Shown one piece after another: positions 35,001-50,000 of a stretch of 64,000 nt of DNA. The notes beneath the pieces were generated by a model. It was given only the letters and a program-made list of their open reading frames with translations. It had not been told where the DNA came from and searched no databases. The stretch lies in NCBI RefSeq assembly GCF_905163445.1, contig NC_053181.1, positions 7,998,001-8,062,000 of the forward strand, written 5' to 3'. Source of the stretch: Pararge aegeria. Lineage: Eukaryota > Arthropoda > Insecta > Lepidoptera > Nymphalidae. The number at the start of each line of letters is the position of its first letter. The stretch's first letter is position 1. The translations under genes were made by a program, and so were the position numbers.

Positions 35001-38000
35001 CTTACACGATATTTGATCCTATTCCATCAACCATCTAATTATTTCAAAATCACAAAAAGAAATTCACGAGGGTGAACTTCTTGAAGAGCTTGAAATCGTG
35101 TACGTATAAGGTACGGAGTATATACCACATCAATAAAGATCACAACGAACAGTAAAGGGAGTTCAATTAACTTAAAACAATCAGCGACATGACGAAGTTG
35201 CTGTCGTGCGCTAGTCGGAATCACATGTATATGTGAACCGGCATTTTCCAACAAGTTATTCGGTGGAAATTGATGAATGACACAAGCTTAGTAAACAAAT
35301 TAGTACGCGAGTAAAAAAATGTCGTACGATAGAAACGTCATCAAATGACGGTGATTGTAAATAGGTATACCTACTACGACCAGTCTGTTAAGAGCGCAAC
35401 ATGACCAGATTCCATTTCAATATGCGACGTTGCAATTTCTTTTCTTGCAATTTTAGTTCGATTTCTAAGAGTCGTCGAGTTCAGTATAACTTATTTTTAA
35501 AGTTTTCCTCCCTACAGTTCGGGGAAGTATCAGTAACAATAAGTAAAAATAAAAAAAAAATTGCCATTAAACTCAGTAGTTAATATCTAATTATGTTAGC
35601 AGCTACCTACCTAGTTTACCGTAATTTTACCGTAACTTATTCATGTTATAGGGACATGCCAAAAATACAATCAATCCATTGAACTATTTTAGTTTAAAGA
35701 GGTTATAACACAATTAATGCGGCTTAGATATTTTCTATAGAGATCGTGTTTTATCCCGTGATAATAAGTACCATATTATTATATTATCTACTCTCCAAAT
35801 CTACTAATCTGTGGGACATATTCCCATTAATAATATCGACCCACTAAGGAGCACGGGTATTTTCAGAATGACATGAGTTTATGCCTTAAGCAGCCATGCT
35901 GGCCTATTGCGGATTGGTAGACTTCACACGCCTTTGCGAAGATTATGAAGCAAGTGCTTTTTTACAGCTTAAATTAAAACCGCACATAAACTCGAAAAGT
36001 TAAACCCCCCGAACTGAAGGCCTAAGTATTAACCATTAAACTATAATACCTAACCGCAGACCTAAGTAAGTATATTAGGTAAAATGTACTTAAAACGCAC
36101 ACTGCGGGATCTGAGAGAATCACGTGTTTCAAATGGTTTACCTACTCACTAGACTGTTGATAACAGAAAATGCCAATCTGACTCACAACGTCGGTATTTC
36201 TTTAAAGTATTGCTATCAGCGCATATCCAGTACTTTTCAGTAATTAGCTGTGTTTTAATTCCAATGTTTAGATTAAAACATATCAATATAGTTATCTTAT
36301 ATTAATTACCAATAGATGGTTGACAGGTCTATTTGTGTTGGGGTGATTTAAGTTAAGTTCTGGGCAAGCAACGACTGTGCTGGTTCTAATTTGGTCTTTA
36401 CCCTTGCCCTGCGAGGCCGGAGAAACGAAAAAAAAAAACGTAAAAATCTTTTTATGCTTTTTATTTAGCAACTGTTTATTTTCATGGTCATTTTCATCAT
36501 TGATGACCTACTAGTAAACACAGGCCTCCTAAAAACAGCTTGGTCTTTTTTCTTTTTACATAATTTAATTTCTTGCATCATTTAATTTTTTCCGCACTCG
36601 CTTTGTTTTTCGGTAAGTACCACCTACTACATTATCAACACTAGGTAAATAAGCCTTAAGCTGGAGAGTTTAATTTTTTTGTTTAAACGCGCTAATCTCA
36701 GGAATCCGGGTTTATTTTGTAGAAAAGCAATATATAGTTAGCATAAAATAGTTGTAAGTCGCGGGGGGTAACATCTGTAAATCATCGTCGTGCAACTATT
36801 ATCTATTAGGTACTGCTAAACCATACCAGTACGTATCTTCTAAAAATATTCCAAATGCTCGTTTGATTCGAATCCAATCCAAAGACATCAATCTTTGGTA
36901 AGCAGACCATAATCCAGATATATTAGGATTATATTTCGAATTAAGTGACTCTTGAGATAATATAAAATAACTAAGTGATGAATATAGTAAAGTCGAATCC
37001 AAAAGCTTTTTTAATTCCAGTTTTATCAATGTTATCCTGAAGTCTGCTCTTTTGACGCCAGGTATATAAGATGTAAAAAAAACACATCTACACCTCTAAG
37101 AGTAATTACCTTCCGGATTTACCTACGTAGGTAAATACAAAAACCTGGTTTGCAAGCGAAGCTAATTCAAAATGACGTCAAACGTACAAAATGTTATAGA
37201 TTTTACAAGCTCGCGTATTTTAGTTATAAGCGTCTAGACGGTAATCAATGGTCTGCAGGCGTTTAGCTACGCGACGATTTTCGCGAGCTCAATACGTATA
37301 AAGTCGCCCAAATGAATAATAAAACTAAAATAATTCTCTATTGATAAAAGGTTCCAACAGCCTTTTTTTGCTTTGCCATTTATGGCAAATTTTTCCACAT
37401 TAGGCTAGGCACTATCGTTGCTTGATAACTTATACCTATAACTAAAATACTAGGAAGTAACAGTAATTAACAAAGTGCGAGTGTACTGTCAGGAATAAAA
37501 TATCATCATCCTCTCTCATAGAAGAGCGCGATTTAGAAATACAGTCGTTGATTTTCAAACAGCCCACATTGTTAAGATGGATGATAGATCTTAGTAAAAT
37601 ACAACGCAGTGTAGAGAATGTCGGTACCGAAACTACGAATGGCCTTCACTGTGTAAACACTTGGCAAACAAATCGCAATTGGGTTCTCATATACAGAGTC
37701 ATTAAAGTAAAATAAAACTTTTGGTAGATAGTAAATGCGGTATAAATCATTAAGCAAGAATTCCACTACTGAAGATTCCACATTTTAAAAACAACAAATG
37801 TGAAAGGTATAACAATATACGCGATTACAACTAAGGGGGTTACAGATCACTATGGTCGTGGTAAAAAGAAGATAAGGGCCCTAGACACTATTGTGTGCAT
37901 TCACACATACGCAAACGTGGTTGTGAATAATTGTTTTTTTTTAGTTTTAATTTAGTTTTACCTAAGTAACATGTTAGATACTAACAGCAAATAATCAAAG

Positions 38001-41000
38001 TCTATCTTCTATATAAATTTTCATTTCTAAATGCGATTAAATTTTTTTGTTGCGAAAGAAGAATTAGTAGAATTGTCTAAAAACTGGAAAATATGTATTA
38101 AAAAAACAAGCTTTTTCTTTCACGACTTTTGTATATACTCAGGATTTAAAAGATGAAACACATTCATATAATGGTCAAATCCTTATTATATCGTAATTGA
38201 ATTTATTTGATATTTAAACAGTTTCAAGACGTCTGTCACGTAGCTAATAGGTAAAACATACTGGGTAGCTGGGCACTAATAGTAGATAATGCAATTAGGT
38301 ACCTCTAAATCCCAAGTCATCACAAAGAGTAATCAAAAATATGCTTTTATGTTAGAAGTGTTAATTTAGTTTTTTCGTGTTAATTTACACCTTATGTGAA
38401 TAATTACCACCTCTTTAAACAAAGAGGATACTATTCGTAAAAACTACAATAGAAGCCAACTAAAAAAAAAATGCCTTTTGGTTACCTTGCAAAATAGAAC
38501 TTATGATGAATGTTTTCTGTTGATCAACAGTGGTTGATAACTGTATAATAATCGTGATTTTGCTATAATGATATTCCACCTTTTTGCCCGAGAACTACAT
38601 ATCTTCATATATAACTATATGAAGAAATTGAAGTTGGGAATGTGGAACCTTCCTCTTAGGTCTCTACCTACTACCAACTCAGCACCAGTAAAAAGTATAA
38701 TTATAATACATTTTCAATTTCAATTCACAGGGCTATCACCGCTGTATACCGCTTAGGTAATCATTCCCTTTTAATCGCCACCGCTGTATACCGCTTAGGT
38801 AATCATCCCCTTTTAATCGCTTAATCTGCATCCGTATGATATTCCAGAACCTTCCGGAGAATCCTACTCATTCCAATTAGAAGGTCTATGCCTTATCCGC
38901 TTTATGGTAATAAAACAATAGAAACGTTTGCATTTATAGATTTAAAAAACTAAAACTAAATTTTTTCGATCAGTCAAGCGAGTTGATAGCGAGAATTTAC
39001 CCCTATAAAGATCAAACATCAGTATTAATATGAGTGTTAGTATAAAAAAACTACTTTGTATAACCTTGTTAGTAAGGTTTCGGTAACTGCAGAATAGCGC
39101 TCACGTTACAAAGTATACTTTTTTTTTTGTTGCAAAAATATTAACTTTTGTACATTTATCATTTGAGTAATATTGCCTCCCATATTTGTTAATATACCAG
39201 ATTTTAAGCAGAACTAACAAACATCTGACCTCACAAACCCATGGAGGGTGCCAGAAGGTTAGTTTAGGCCTAGCCTTAATGAGAGCCATCGAATAGGTAA
39301 GTATTCCTAAGTATACCAAGCGCCTTAGAAGTTATCTTCAGCGGCACCTGGCTTTGTCATTGATTTTCTTTGGCGCGATTCTATTCTTATCTCAGGCCAA
39401 TTAGGAACTTCGACTGCGGAGATTAGGGGTACCTTCTGATTTTTGACTACCTCCCTGGCGCAGTGATGAGTGCTGTGGTCTTATATGTGGAAGGTCCCGG
39501 GTTCCATTCCCGGCGAGGATAATTTATAATTTCTGAATTTTCTCGATCTGGTCTGGCGGGAGGCTTTAGCCGTGGCTAGTTACCACGATACCGCGTTCCG
39601 GTACGATGCCGCGTAGAAACCGTTCAGGGGTATGGTTAATATAACCTGTTAAGCGAATACGAGGTTAGTCTACGAACATCTGGGCTTACTTGTAGAAGAA
39701 TTAAAAAAACATGCCACCTGACCTACAACTATGAAAAAAAATTACATTTTCCTACATTATCTACTTTCATGGTCGCACCAGAACTACATTACTAACTAAA
39801 ATTGGCAAGTTAATTATAAATAAAAAAGATAAATAATAGACCTTGGCATTTTCTAGAACTCGAAACGAGTCGGGCATAATATGCGATATATTTATTTTAA
39901 ATACGTTTCAATATATAATAAGTAAATCGTAGGAAAATGAATTAATATAAAAGCGACTGAGTGCAAGTTGGACTTGCACTTGAAACCAAGGTTCCGTACC
40001 AAGGTGCGATATGAAACGTAGTATTAGGTTTTACAGTTCACGAGGTACAGACCGCTGACGCGCGGACAGACAGCCGACGACGACGACGATGATTTTGCTT
40101 TTTAGAACTTAGAACTTAATTTATAGAAATTATAAATTTGAATTTAAAATTGTAGTAAATAAATAAGGCATTAACTTTAATGTACTACCTAAGTACCTAT
40201 CATTTAAGTTATGATATTACATCAATTCTTATTTAGAAGGAACGCTATGACTATAGAATAAAATAATTTGCTTGTAGTAATAAAATCTTTGTAAAATAAA
40301 ATAAAATAGTGAATTCAAAATAAGTAAACCTACCAACTTAATCGATAAAAAAGTACCTATAGTGTCTTGATAACACTTTGATAAAACTAGAGACGAAATG
40401 TTAGTGGTAACTGGTATTTTTTTACGTTAATCTGAACATTACGTAGAGGACATAGGTACCTAATGTGGAATTGTTTTTTCCGCCTTTTGTAGCTAAGTAT
40501 ACCTACTTACTGTTCATCAGAAATTCCCGACTAGAACGTTACATATTTTAAAGCTTTATTGACCACAATACTAGGTTTACCTGAGTAGGTGTTATAATAT
40601 AATAAAGAGAATAAGGAAAAAGCGCAAGATCCACCAATCGAAGTAAATCCTATCTGTAGTCTAACGTAGAGTGGAACCTAATACCTGTAAAAAGACTTAA
40701 ATTAATCAATGGTTTAAAAACAAAAATAATGCATCTTTTTTCTGCGTTCGCGGCTTTTTTTACAAATTCCTTGGAAACCGTTTGTTTATCCGGGATACAA
40801 ATTAGCCTATGCTACTCTTCCTACTTTTAACTAAGTCGAAAATCAAACATCGTGATTGGTTTCATAGGGCGTAAAGGAAGGACAAACAAACAAAAGAACA
40901 ACAAATAAACACTTTCGCATTTATATAATATAAGTTAGGATTATTTACTGTGTGTATAGATTACTCTTAATTTACCTACAATATTTAATTCCGACGAAAA

Positions 41001-44000
41001 TGATACATCTAACTTATATATCCAAATACTCTCTTCAGTCACCGTTACAGTTCCAATTTCAAATTAGCTATTTGAAAAAATTTTACTATACGTTATAAGC
41101 AGCATGCACAATATATAAATAATACTTATATTTGTTTTTTTATACATTCGTACCTCGTAAGTTAAGAAAATTCCGAAATGAGTCTGTAGTCGTTAAAAAG
41201 TTTAGTCGCTAGTCGCAAATGATGAACTGAGCGCCAGAATACATCGTTTTAGAAACAGGTACGTTTAAAATGAAATTCATTATTTATACGAGAATTTAAG
41301 TAGGTACTCACGCACCATACAAGGAATCATTGTTGTGTGAAGTACACAGATTATTTGAAACAGAGATGCACAGTCTAACGCCACCATTAGGTATACGATC
41401 AATAAGATGTATATTGCTCATTAACTATTGATAACAGTAAACAAAATAATTTAAAATAAATACCTCATAAATTTGCTTCATTGCATTGACATCGTTCATA
41501 AACATTGAGTCGTTATTCTTGAATCGTTTTAACCATTAGTGCAAGAATTTTAATCTGCAAAGTTATCTCGAAATGAGATGGTCTTGTGACAATTTCCATG
41601 CTACTTTAACTGCTCGCATTCCTCGGGAGGTTCAAATTTAGAATCGTTGCGTTCTACAATAATCAATCATGAAGGATGCCAATGACAATTAATGCCTTTT
41701 TTATTGACCCCATTCAATTGACGACAGATGGAGCAATCAATATGACTAACCAGAGCGAACAGCTTTAATTTATTTTGACTAGCTCTAGCTGTGGACTGTT
41801 GCTACGTACGGACAGTACTGCATTTATGCAACGCTAAATATTACATAGCTTTATTTAATTTCTATGTTTTTAGTTAGCATTCGATTACAATCACTTCTGT
41901 TGGGTGATGAGTAGTCCAAGATGGAAAAGTACTAACGTATAAAAAAGGTACCGTATTTTTTTCAGAGAAACTTGGTCAGAAAAGGTAAACTTATCAGGTA
42001 GGTATTAGAGAAACGTTGTAAGTTATAGAATTTTCATTTTCATAACCTTTTTAATTTAGTTTCTGAATGTAATTGGGAAAATCAGCTTTTTATCTGCATA
42101 TCTACTTTTGTACTTACGGTAGCATGGGCAACACGCAACAGTACCGATCCAGTAGGGATACAATCGCATAATATTGATTCAGGATCACTTCTGCATCGAT
42201 GCAAGTATGCGACTGTTTTACGGTGACAGGTGGAAGAAGAGCTTGGGTATTCATCAATCTGATATACTTTGAACAGTTTGTGCCAATTCTGCATCGCGTC
42301 TGTATTGATACAGTATCGGGGGGCGAAGGTATACAACCAGTGACAGTAGTGCTGCCGTTTTGTGATTGCATCATTAACTGTAAAAAGGACCCTAACCTAC
42401 ACCTAATCAGCATGTCCTAAACGCTAAATCCCTAGGAGCTACATCATCGCGGGAGGGGGTAGGTTAGCTACCATAGGGAGCAAATATAGATATTATTAAT
42501 TGCCAAATTCAACGGAGCCGGTATTTACAAATAGGTAGGACCTCCAGTTATGCTTCTGACTACCTAAAATATAAAGTACCCACTAGCTGTTGCCCGCGGC
42601 TCGTGGCTTTTTCGCTTGTCATGAATCCTTGCGTATCTAGGGTATCCAGGGTATAATCTATCTCCATTTCAAAATTCAATCAAATTGGTTCAGAAGCTTT
42701 TGCGTGAAAGAGTAACAAACATCCATCCATCAATGCAAACTTTCGCTTTTATAATATCAGTAGGATGTAAGTACGTACGTAAAAATCAGACGAGTCCAAT
42801 AACACTATCGGTCATAAGTTTCTAAATTTAAATTTCTAATAAGGCTACTCTTTCCTTGAAACTATTATGTACTTACTGTTTCTGAATTTAACTTAGTAAC
42901 TCAAGAATAATTATCTATTAAGAATAGGAAAGATGTTAGCATTGGTAAAATACAATTAACAGATTTACATCAGTTTAGTTCATAGCTACAGTTTATGCAC
43001 TACGCGGGTAGATGATATAAAATGGAAAAAATCCTCATTTTGAAAATACTTAAAATGCGGCTCCTGGAAGAAATTTGTTTTCGAAATTTGTTAGAGTTGT
43101 GTTTTCCTTATTCACGTCTTATTCTTATTCATGTTCTTTTTTAATAATTATGTTAGGTATTAAAAAAATAAACATACAGAGTTTGTGTAGTTAACTAAAA
43201 TAAAATGTAAAATATGTTTACGGATTATCTTTCTGTTTCTACACGTAACCAACTAAGTAAGTTTTAAAGTATGAAATTAAGTTAACAACACACTATTAAA
43301 CTGTTGTCGTTTTATCTTTCGAGGTTAAACTAAACATAACTTTAATTAATTTATAAAATTAACTTAAAATTAAAGATAATTAGATGGGATATCTAATTAT
43401 CTTTTTATCTAACAGATTAAATATTAATGTTTGCAGTTTAAAATTGCCCACACTTTTTTTTTCGTTTATCTTCCATCTGTTGTAAATAAAATCAGAGTTA
43501 TTTTTTAATTGCCTACATCCGTAATTCTATATAGCTCTGGCGCGCCTGTTCGAGAGTAGAAAGACTACTAAAGTGGAGTGGTTTTTAATGCTTACAAAAC
43601 CAGTCATGTACACGGCTTCTGTATATTCTTATTTCTGTGGTAATAGGTGCCTACTCCATCAACATACTTCCTGCTTTTCAACTTGCCTTTTTTAACCGAA
43701 AGGAGTCATATAGTCGTTGATGGTACCGTACTTAATAATAACTCTGAACATAACAAATAAAGAAATAGTAAAAATAAAATTACTGGTTTTGGACTTTTTT
43801 AAATATGCGAAAGTAAATATGAAAGTTGCTCAATGCCTTGTGATTGGATGAACGCTGGACAAACAGGTTGACCATGGTTTGCCCTTACTTTAGGGATGGA
43901 TAGACACATTCACAATGTAGTTTTATTATACCTTCGGCGGTAAATTGATCGGTGCGTACCATATACCGACAACAAGGTTTAATGTCTCCAAAAGTGTAAT

Positions 44001-47000
44001 ACCAGAATAGAGACCAGAAGTGAGAGGGAATAGAGAGTGTATCTACGAGATTGACCAACGTGGCCGGTCAAGGAAACAGTTTTGTTTTAATTACTGCCTA
44101 CATATTCCCTCTTGATTACACTGATATTCCCCGTGTCATTCATATTTAATTATATGCTACAAATAGAATATTCTACCAGTTTCCATGGATCAATATCGAT
44201 TAGATGAGATAGATGCTCGGTTCGTATCATATTTAGAAAGTTCGTAGGTGCTCAGTTTTTTTTTCCATGAAACTGGTTCTCAACTGTACGTTAGAATTTT
44301 TCTTTTCATATATTGTATGTCTTACTTAAACGGCCGGCTACTACTGAAACTATAGTAGTGCCATTACAAGGGTAGTTTAATAGTTAATTTAGGTTTCCGC
44401 TTAAAAATATAAATAAAACGTAGTAAAACACTCATAATAGCTTAAAATTTCGGCACTATTAAATAAAAAGTGCGTCTTGACTTTTAAAACTTATTGGTTC
44501 TTCGAGCTGGACGATTATTAACGCTATTTTGCTTTAGACTCTAAATATAAAAACTAGACTAATCGTATAAGAAAATGTGCAATAATACTCACTGTCTTCG
44601 ACGCACATTTGGTTGTCAGGCAGAAGTCGTAAACCGTTGGGGCAGGAGCAGGAAACCTTTGGTGAGTAGGGGCCTATCCGGGGCGCAGGCAAGCACAAAT
44701 GTGAACAGTGGCCGTTGACAGCTGCGCAGTGGTTCACACCATCGGGTTGACGGTATGGATGGTACACGTGGATCACCATCGGATTTTGAAGCTGTTTGTA
44801 AAGAAAATCTTGATTAGAAAAGATTAAACCATCATTCGAAATAGATTAGAAAAAAGTATGTACTTAATGAATGATAAATGATATGGAATGAAAATAAAAC
44901 TATACATTCGTGAAAACATGATATTAGGAACATTAAACTTATTAAAGACATGTTGCTTTATTCGTGTGCGCTGTCTGAAATGTTTGCAAAATGTAAATAC
45001 CTACTTGGTATGTTCTAAAACGAAATTGGTCTTTAATGGATCTAAAACTAACTACGCGCACCTCATAAATGCACAAAAGCACTGACTACCCTAAATTTAT
45101 TGTATAACTCATAAAGGGGAAGGATTTTTCAAGTGCTTTATGCATACCCTGGTAAAAAACCCTGTGCACGCCACTGACTACGCGATACCATTTCCACCTA
45201 CTTCTCAGTAAAATTACCTATTAATAAAAATTTAAATGTGATTTTCATTTTTAGGCGTAAATCATAATAAAAAAAAAACATAATGCATAACATAAAAAGT
45301 CAGTTTATTGTCAAGAAAACCTTGTGTAGACAAACCTTGCCTTTACAGCAATTTATTCAGTCACAATTTTTAAGAGATAATGAAAAATCCATTTTAAGGG
45401 ACGTTTGTGAGTAAGATATCCGCGAGGACAATATAACTTTGCTTTAGTTAACACGAGTTAAACCGCGGATAAGCAAGTTACTTATAGAATTTATTGTTAC
45501 AATATTATTATAAACTTTGATTCGAAGCACACCAACGGACCATATTTTTTGTTAAATATGCATAAGTTTACTTAAGTTAAAACAATAAAAAAATCGACCA
45601 ATTTTCCTTTTAGGTAAATGTTTTAATAATTTCTCATGAAGGCCAATGGATGTTTTTCAATTTAAGCGAAATTTGTCACTAAGTATCAATTAAAAACAAA
45701 AAATACCTAGCTTCCGGACAAAAGAGATTCGGCCAGTAAACTAATACTTGCAACAGGACAATCGTTTGCGATCTAAAAAGGGCGAGTCTTTCGGAACCAT
45801 TTAAAAAAAATCCATGCCCTGCCATGGCTACCAATGACAGGAGACAATGGAAAAACTTCGCAGGTCAGTCACACACCTTTGAGAACTTTATACAGAACAT
45901 TAAGGCATTCGGGTTCCTCACGATGTTTTCCTTTATTGTAAAAGCTAATAATATTTTAAAACTCACATAACTCACAATAATTAGATAAAGGAAGTTATGT
46001 GCCAGGAATCGAACTCGGCTATCAACTCTGTACCTCTGGCCGGCCTTAATTCTGTTGCTGCTGTATGAAGTGGTGATTGCCTAGTAAATAAGGCTTCGGC
46101 TTTCCTCTTTGGAGACCGAGTTCGAGCCCTGGTACGCAGTGGCGTGCATAGAGGGTATGCACAGGGTATGCAGATGATATAAAATGAATGAAGAATATCT
46201 CCAGTGCGATTTATAAATACTTAATGGTAGGCTTTTTATAACCCTTACAATGCCTATCCTTAAGTTTTTTATAACTCTTACTGGCAATTTTCTTCAGCTT
46301 TTATCATCTGCATACGCTGTGCATACCCTCTATGCACGCCACTGCCGGTACGCACCACTGTCTTTTCGGAGTTATGAGCGTTTTTAATTTAAGCAATTTA
46401 AATATAGCTTGCTTTAAACGGTGAAGGAAAACATCTTGAGGAAACTGCATGCCTGAGAGTTGTTCATAATGTTCTCATAGGCGTGTGACTACTAATCCGC
46501 ACTTGACCAGCGTAGTAGTCTAGGGCATAAAACCTTCTCACTCTGAGAGGACACCCGTGATATCCGCTGACAAGGGATAAAATCATCACCTGGCAAAGCA
46601 CGGCAAATATTATACGTAGGTATATTATGCCCACCCCTGCTACTCGGAGAGTAAGTAAAACCGTGGAAAATATAAACATTTTGTTCTTTCCCCGTTGAGA
46701 AAAATGCCTCCTGCCCATGCTGTTTCCTTGAGTAAAAAAACCTGGTATCTGAGAATTGGCCATTTTATTATCCCCAAAATTCTTTAAATTACCGTATGTG
46801 TAGATGTGATGGCTTCAACTCCCTTCCCGTTGAATTTGTTGGCGCGGTAAACAGCAGTCTTGTCCCAGTCGGTCCAGTACACTGAGTCTTCAAATGTTGT
46901 AATCGAAAACGGGTGCCGCAGGAAGTCGGTGGAGTAGAGGACGACACGTCGACCTGTACCGTCGTAGTTGCACGACGAGATGGTGTTCAATTTAGCGTCA

Positions 47001-50000
47001 ACCTGTTATCAATTTAATTAGCAAAAATTCAATAACAAATTAGTAGGAGTTTCTTACAAAGAATTGAAAAATCAAGTCATTCAAGAAGTTGACGGTATTA
47101 ATTTATTAGTTACTAAATATTTTAGGAGTAGCTAGCTTTTTGTCATAGAGCTTGTCTGGGGAAGTACTACCGCCATGCTTCGCCAAGCAGCATTGCTGTG
47201 TTCCAGTCTGAAGGGCGTAGGTACAGTTATAGGCACATGAAACTTAACGCTTGAGGTTGATAGATAGATAGGTCTATTTTGTAGGAAGTGTTTTAATGTT
47301 TATAGCCGATCGTTTCCTAATTATGATCTGCTCACGGCTGCTCGCTCCGTCAATTATTAGGTACTTTGTATATTGTGTTCCAGCTATTGTAGACGTAACT
47401 TTTATTAGAAATTTGCGACCAAATTTATGTAATAGATATATAACCGACCAAATAAAAGTAAACAAGTAAGAATTTCACTTCGTTAACACATTAAATGCAC
47501 AGATGGGTCATTTTAGCTACGTAGTAAGTGGACATTGGTTAGAGTTTCATCTTGAAAAAACAAACAGACAAATAGGTAGGTAGGAAACATTCGCGAAATT
47601 GTACGAAGCTAGCAAAGAATGATAGAACAGCAAATATCTCACCCAGTACACTCGTTTGCGAACAAGATCTAGTGTGAGACCGTTAGGCCATTTCACGTCG
47701 TAGGACACTATGGTTTGTCTATGGGAGCCGTCCATACCAGCGCGTTCAATCTTCGGCACTTGACCCCAGTCTGTCCAATACATCCATCTGTAAGGCATAA
47801 AATAATTTCATTTTCATTCTACTACTTAGATTTCCTACCAGCTCGATGGTTTGTGAAATACTACTCTGTAATGTAACATCGGCAACTGCGTGCGAATCAC
47901 AACTCTATCGTGCGGTCACTGGCCCGACTACTCGACGTTGTCGAATCCCATTTGGTTTCACAGTGTTTTATCACTTTACAGAAATAACACGCTTTTTTTT
48001 GTATGAAATAACTGAAAACTTAATTTTGAAAAGTCTTAGGACAAAAGTTCAAAGTTGTAATGTAAAGAACTACCAGTCCAAGAGTTTTCTGTTAACCCTG
48101 TATATATGTTTATACGGCGATGACTTTTCCATGGCTATATATTTACCCGTCAAGAGGATTCAATGCTATTGCTCGCGGCTCTTCAAGCTGGTCCCGAATA
48201 AGAATCTTCCTCATGTTTCCCTGCAAGTCCGATAGCTCGATGTGGTTTTTGCCAGTATCTGTCCAGTATAGATGGTTATAAACCCAGTCTACTGCAAGTC
48301 CATCCGAGGTGATGAGCTGATCGCCTATAACGACTGTCCGTTGACTGCCTTCATCAATTGGTGCCCTGCGAATATAGTGAGCAGTATTAGTACATTTTTA
48401 ATTTAAGCAATTAAATGACAATGTGAGATGGTGATAACAAAAAAGAACACCCGGCTAAGTTTTTTTGGCTTCTTTTTAGACCAGGGCGCGTTTGAAACAC
48501 TCGTAGCTTTAGTTTTTAGTTTATCTTACTACCGCGACACATTTTTAATAAAACACATGTTAAATGTACGCATCATTAGTACCATCTATGGGCCTACTTG
48601 AATAAGGATATCTTTGAGTATGACCTTGACTTTATCACTTGCTTTAACGTGCATGTCTGAGAGTTCCACAATTGGCCAGCAGCGTAGTGAACTACGGCCT
48701 AAACCGTTCTTATTCTGAGAGGAGTTACGTAGCCTGTAGAGGGCCGCTTATGGATCGATAATTGTGATGATGATGAAACAATGATAGGCTTTTTTATTTT
48801 TTCATTATAACCAAAGTTTTATTAGTTATACCGACTTATATAGTAACAGATGGGAGATTGTTCCACAAATTGCAAGTACGCGGTAGAAATGATCTGGTGT
48901 TGTGAATAGTAGAAGAATACCAGGAATCCAGATGATGAGCACGAAATTTATTTCCGCGGCGTGAGGTTCGGTCAGAAAACAGGGAAGGAGGTATCAATGC
49001 AAACAACTCTTCAGAACACTCTCCAAAATATAGAGTCGATAGAACACACCGTCGATAGGACTCGTTCGCTTTTGTATCCGATCAAATGAAAAAAACCCGC
49101 GTTTAAGTCACGTTTACGGATCAATGTTAATTTATTTTATATCCAGGGGCCTTTTCCGAAATGGATTATTCTGATGACATCCTGATGAATATTAATAAAT
49201 ATAATTTATTTCGTCGAGAGAACCGAGAACCGTAACTGGCAATTTGATAGTGGTGTTAAATCGGAATTGAATCTTTAATTTCAGTCAGTCGGTAGAGCCG
49301 TTTTTAGGGCTATAATAATTCAATTTCGCCTTGACTTGAGTTTGGTTATTCAAGAGTCAAAATACAACATTAATAGAAATAAGGAACTGTACTTACTTGT
49401 AAATTTTTTCTTCTATGACATCACTCCAAAAGATCATTCCGGTTCTGAAGACGTAATCAAGCGCAGTAGCCGACTTGGTATCATTTACAATGGCCACCAT
49501 TTCGTGATGGTCGAGACTGATCTTTCTAATGTCAAACCGTCTAGCGAATAGAAGTGAAGGATGGCCTTCGGTTGCCTTGCAGTGGGTTCTATCCATTGGG
49601 TCTCTTGCGTAGCCAGGCTGACACTCGCATTTGAAGGTGCCCTTTTCGTTAATACATATTTGAGAACAGGCTCCCGGATCTAAACATTCGTCAATATCTG
49701 AAAAAGATACATTAAGTCGTTAGTAAGTTAAGTAGTAATTAGTAACTGCATACAATATTATAAGCATTCTCGAATGGGATAGGAACAAGGTGCCTACTTC
49801 TCAGTGCTCACACATTTAAATAGATTTTCTTCAAGCTACAAAATAACAAAGTATGTAATATACAAGATTTCGGATAAATGAATATTATATTAAGTACTTT
49901 TTTTGGAAAAGTTCAAATTCCTTGCTCGTAATACAAAATTAAGTTAGTCCATTAAGAGCTTACTGCCATCGCTTTATTATTTGTATATTGTTGACGCCCT

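Noticed and set aside
36799..37066. Open frame on the - strand (DSTLLYSSLSYFILSQESLN...)
   Set aside because: No start codon other than TTG, no recognised domain, AT-driven composition and no splice sites fitting LpR phases. Frames of this length are expected by chance at this base composition.
37572..37781. Open frame on the - strand (EFLLNDLYRIYYLPKVLFYF...), receptor-like in hydrophobicity
   Set aside because: A GTG start, a stop directly upstream and no family match. Hydrophobicity follows from AT-rich codons.
39453..39515. Possible true tRNA gene
   Set aside because: The A- and B-box-like motifs are there, but the sequence continues into a SINE body and no cloverleaf closes.
42199..42420. 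Possible small nested gene
   Set aside because: Opposite-strand frames are equally open, and no domain is recognised. Listed as an unexplained segment only.
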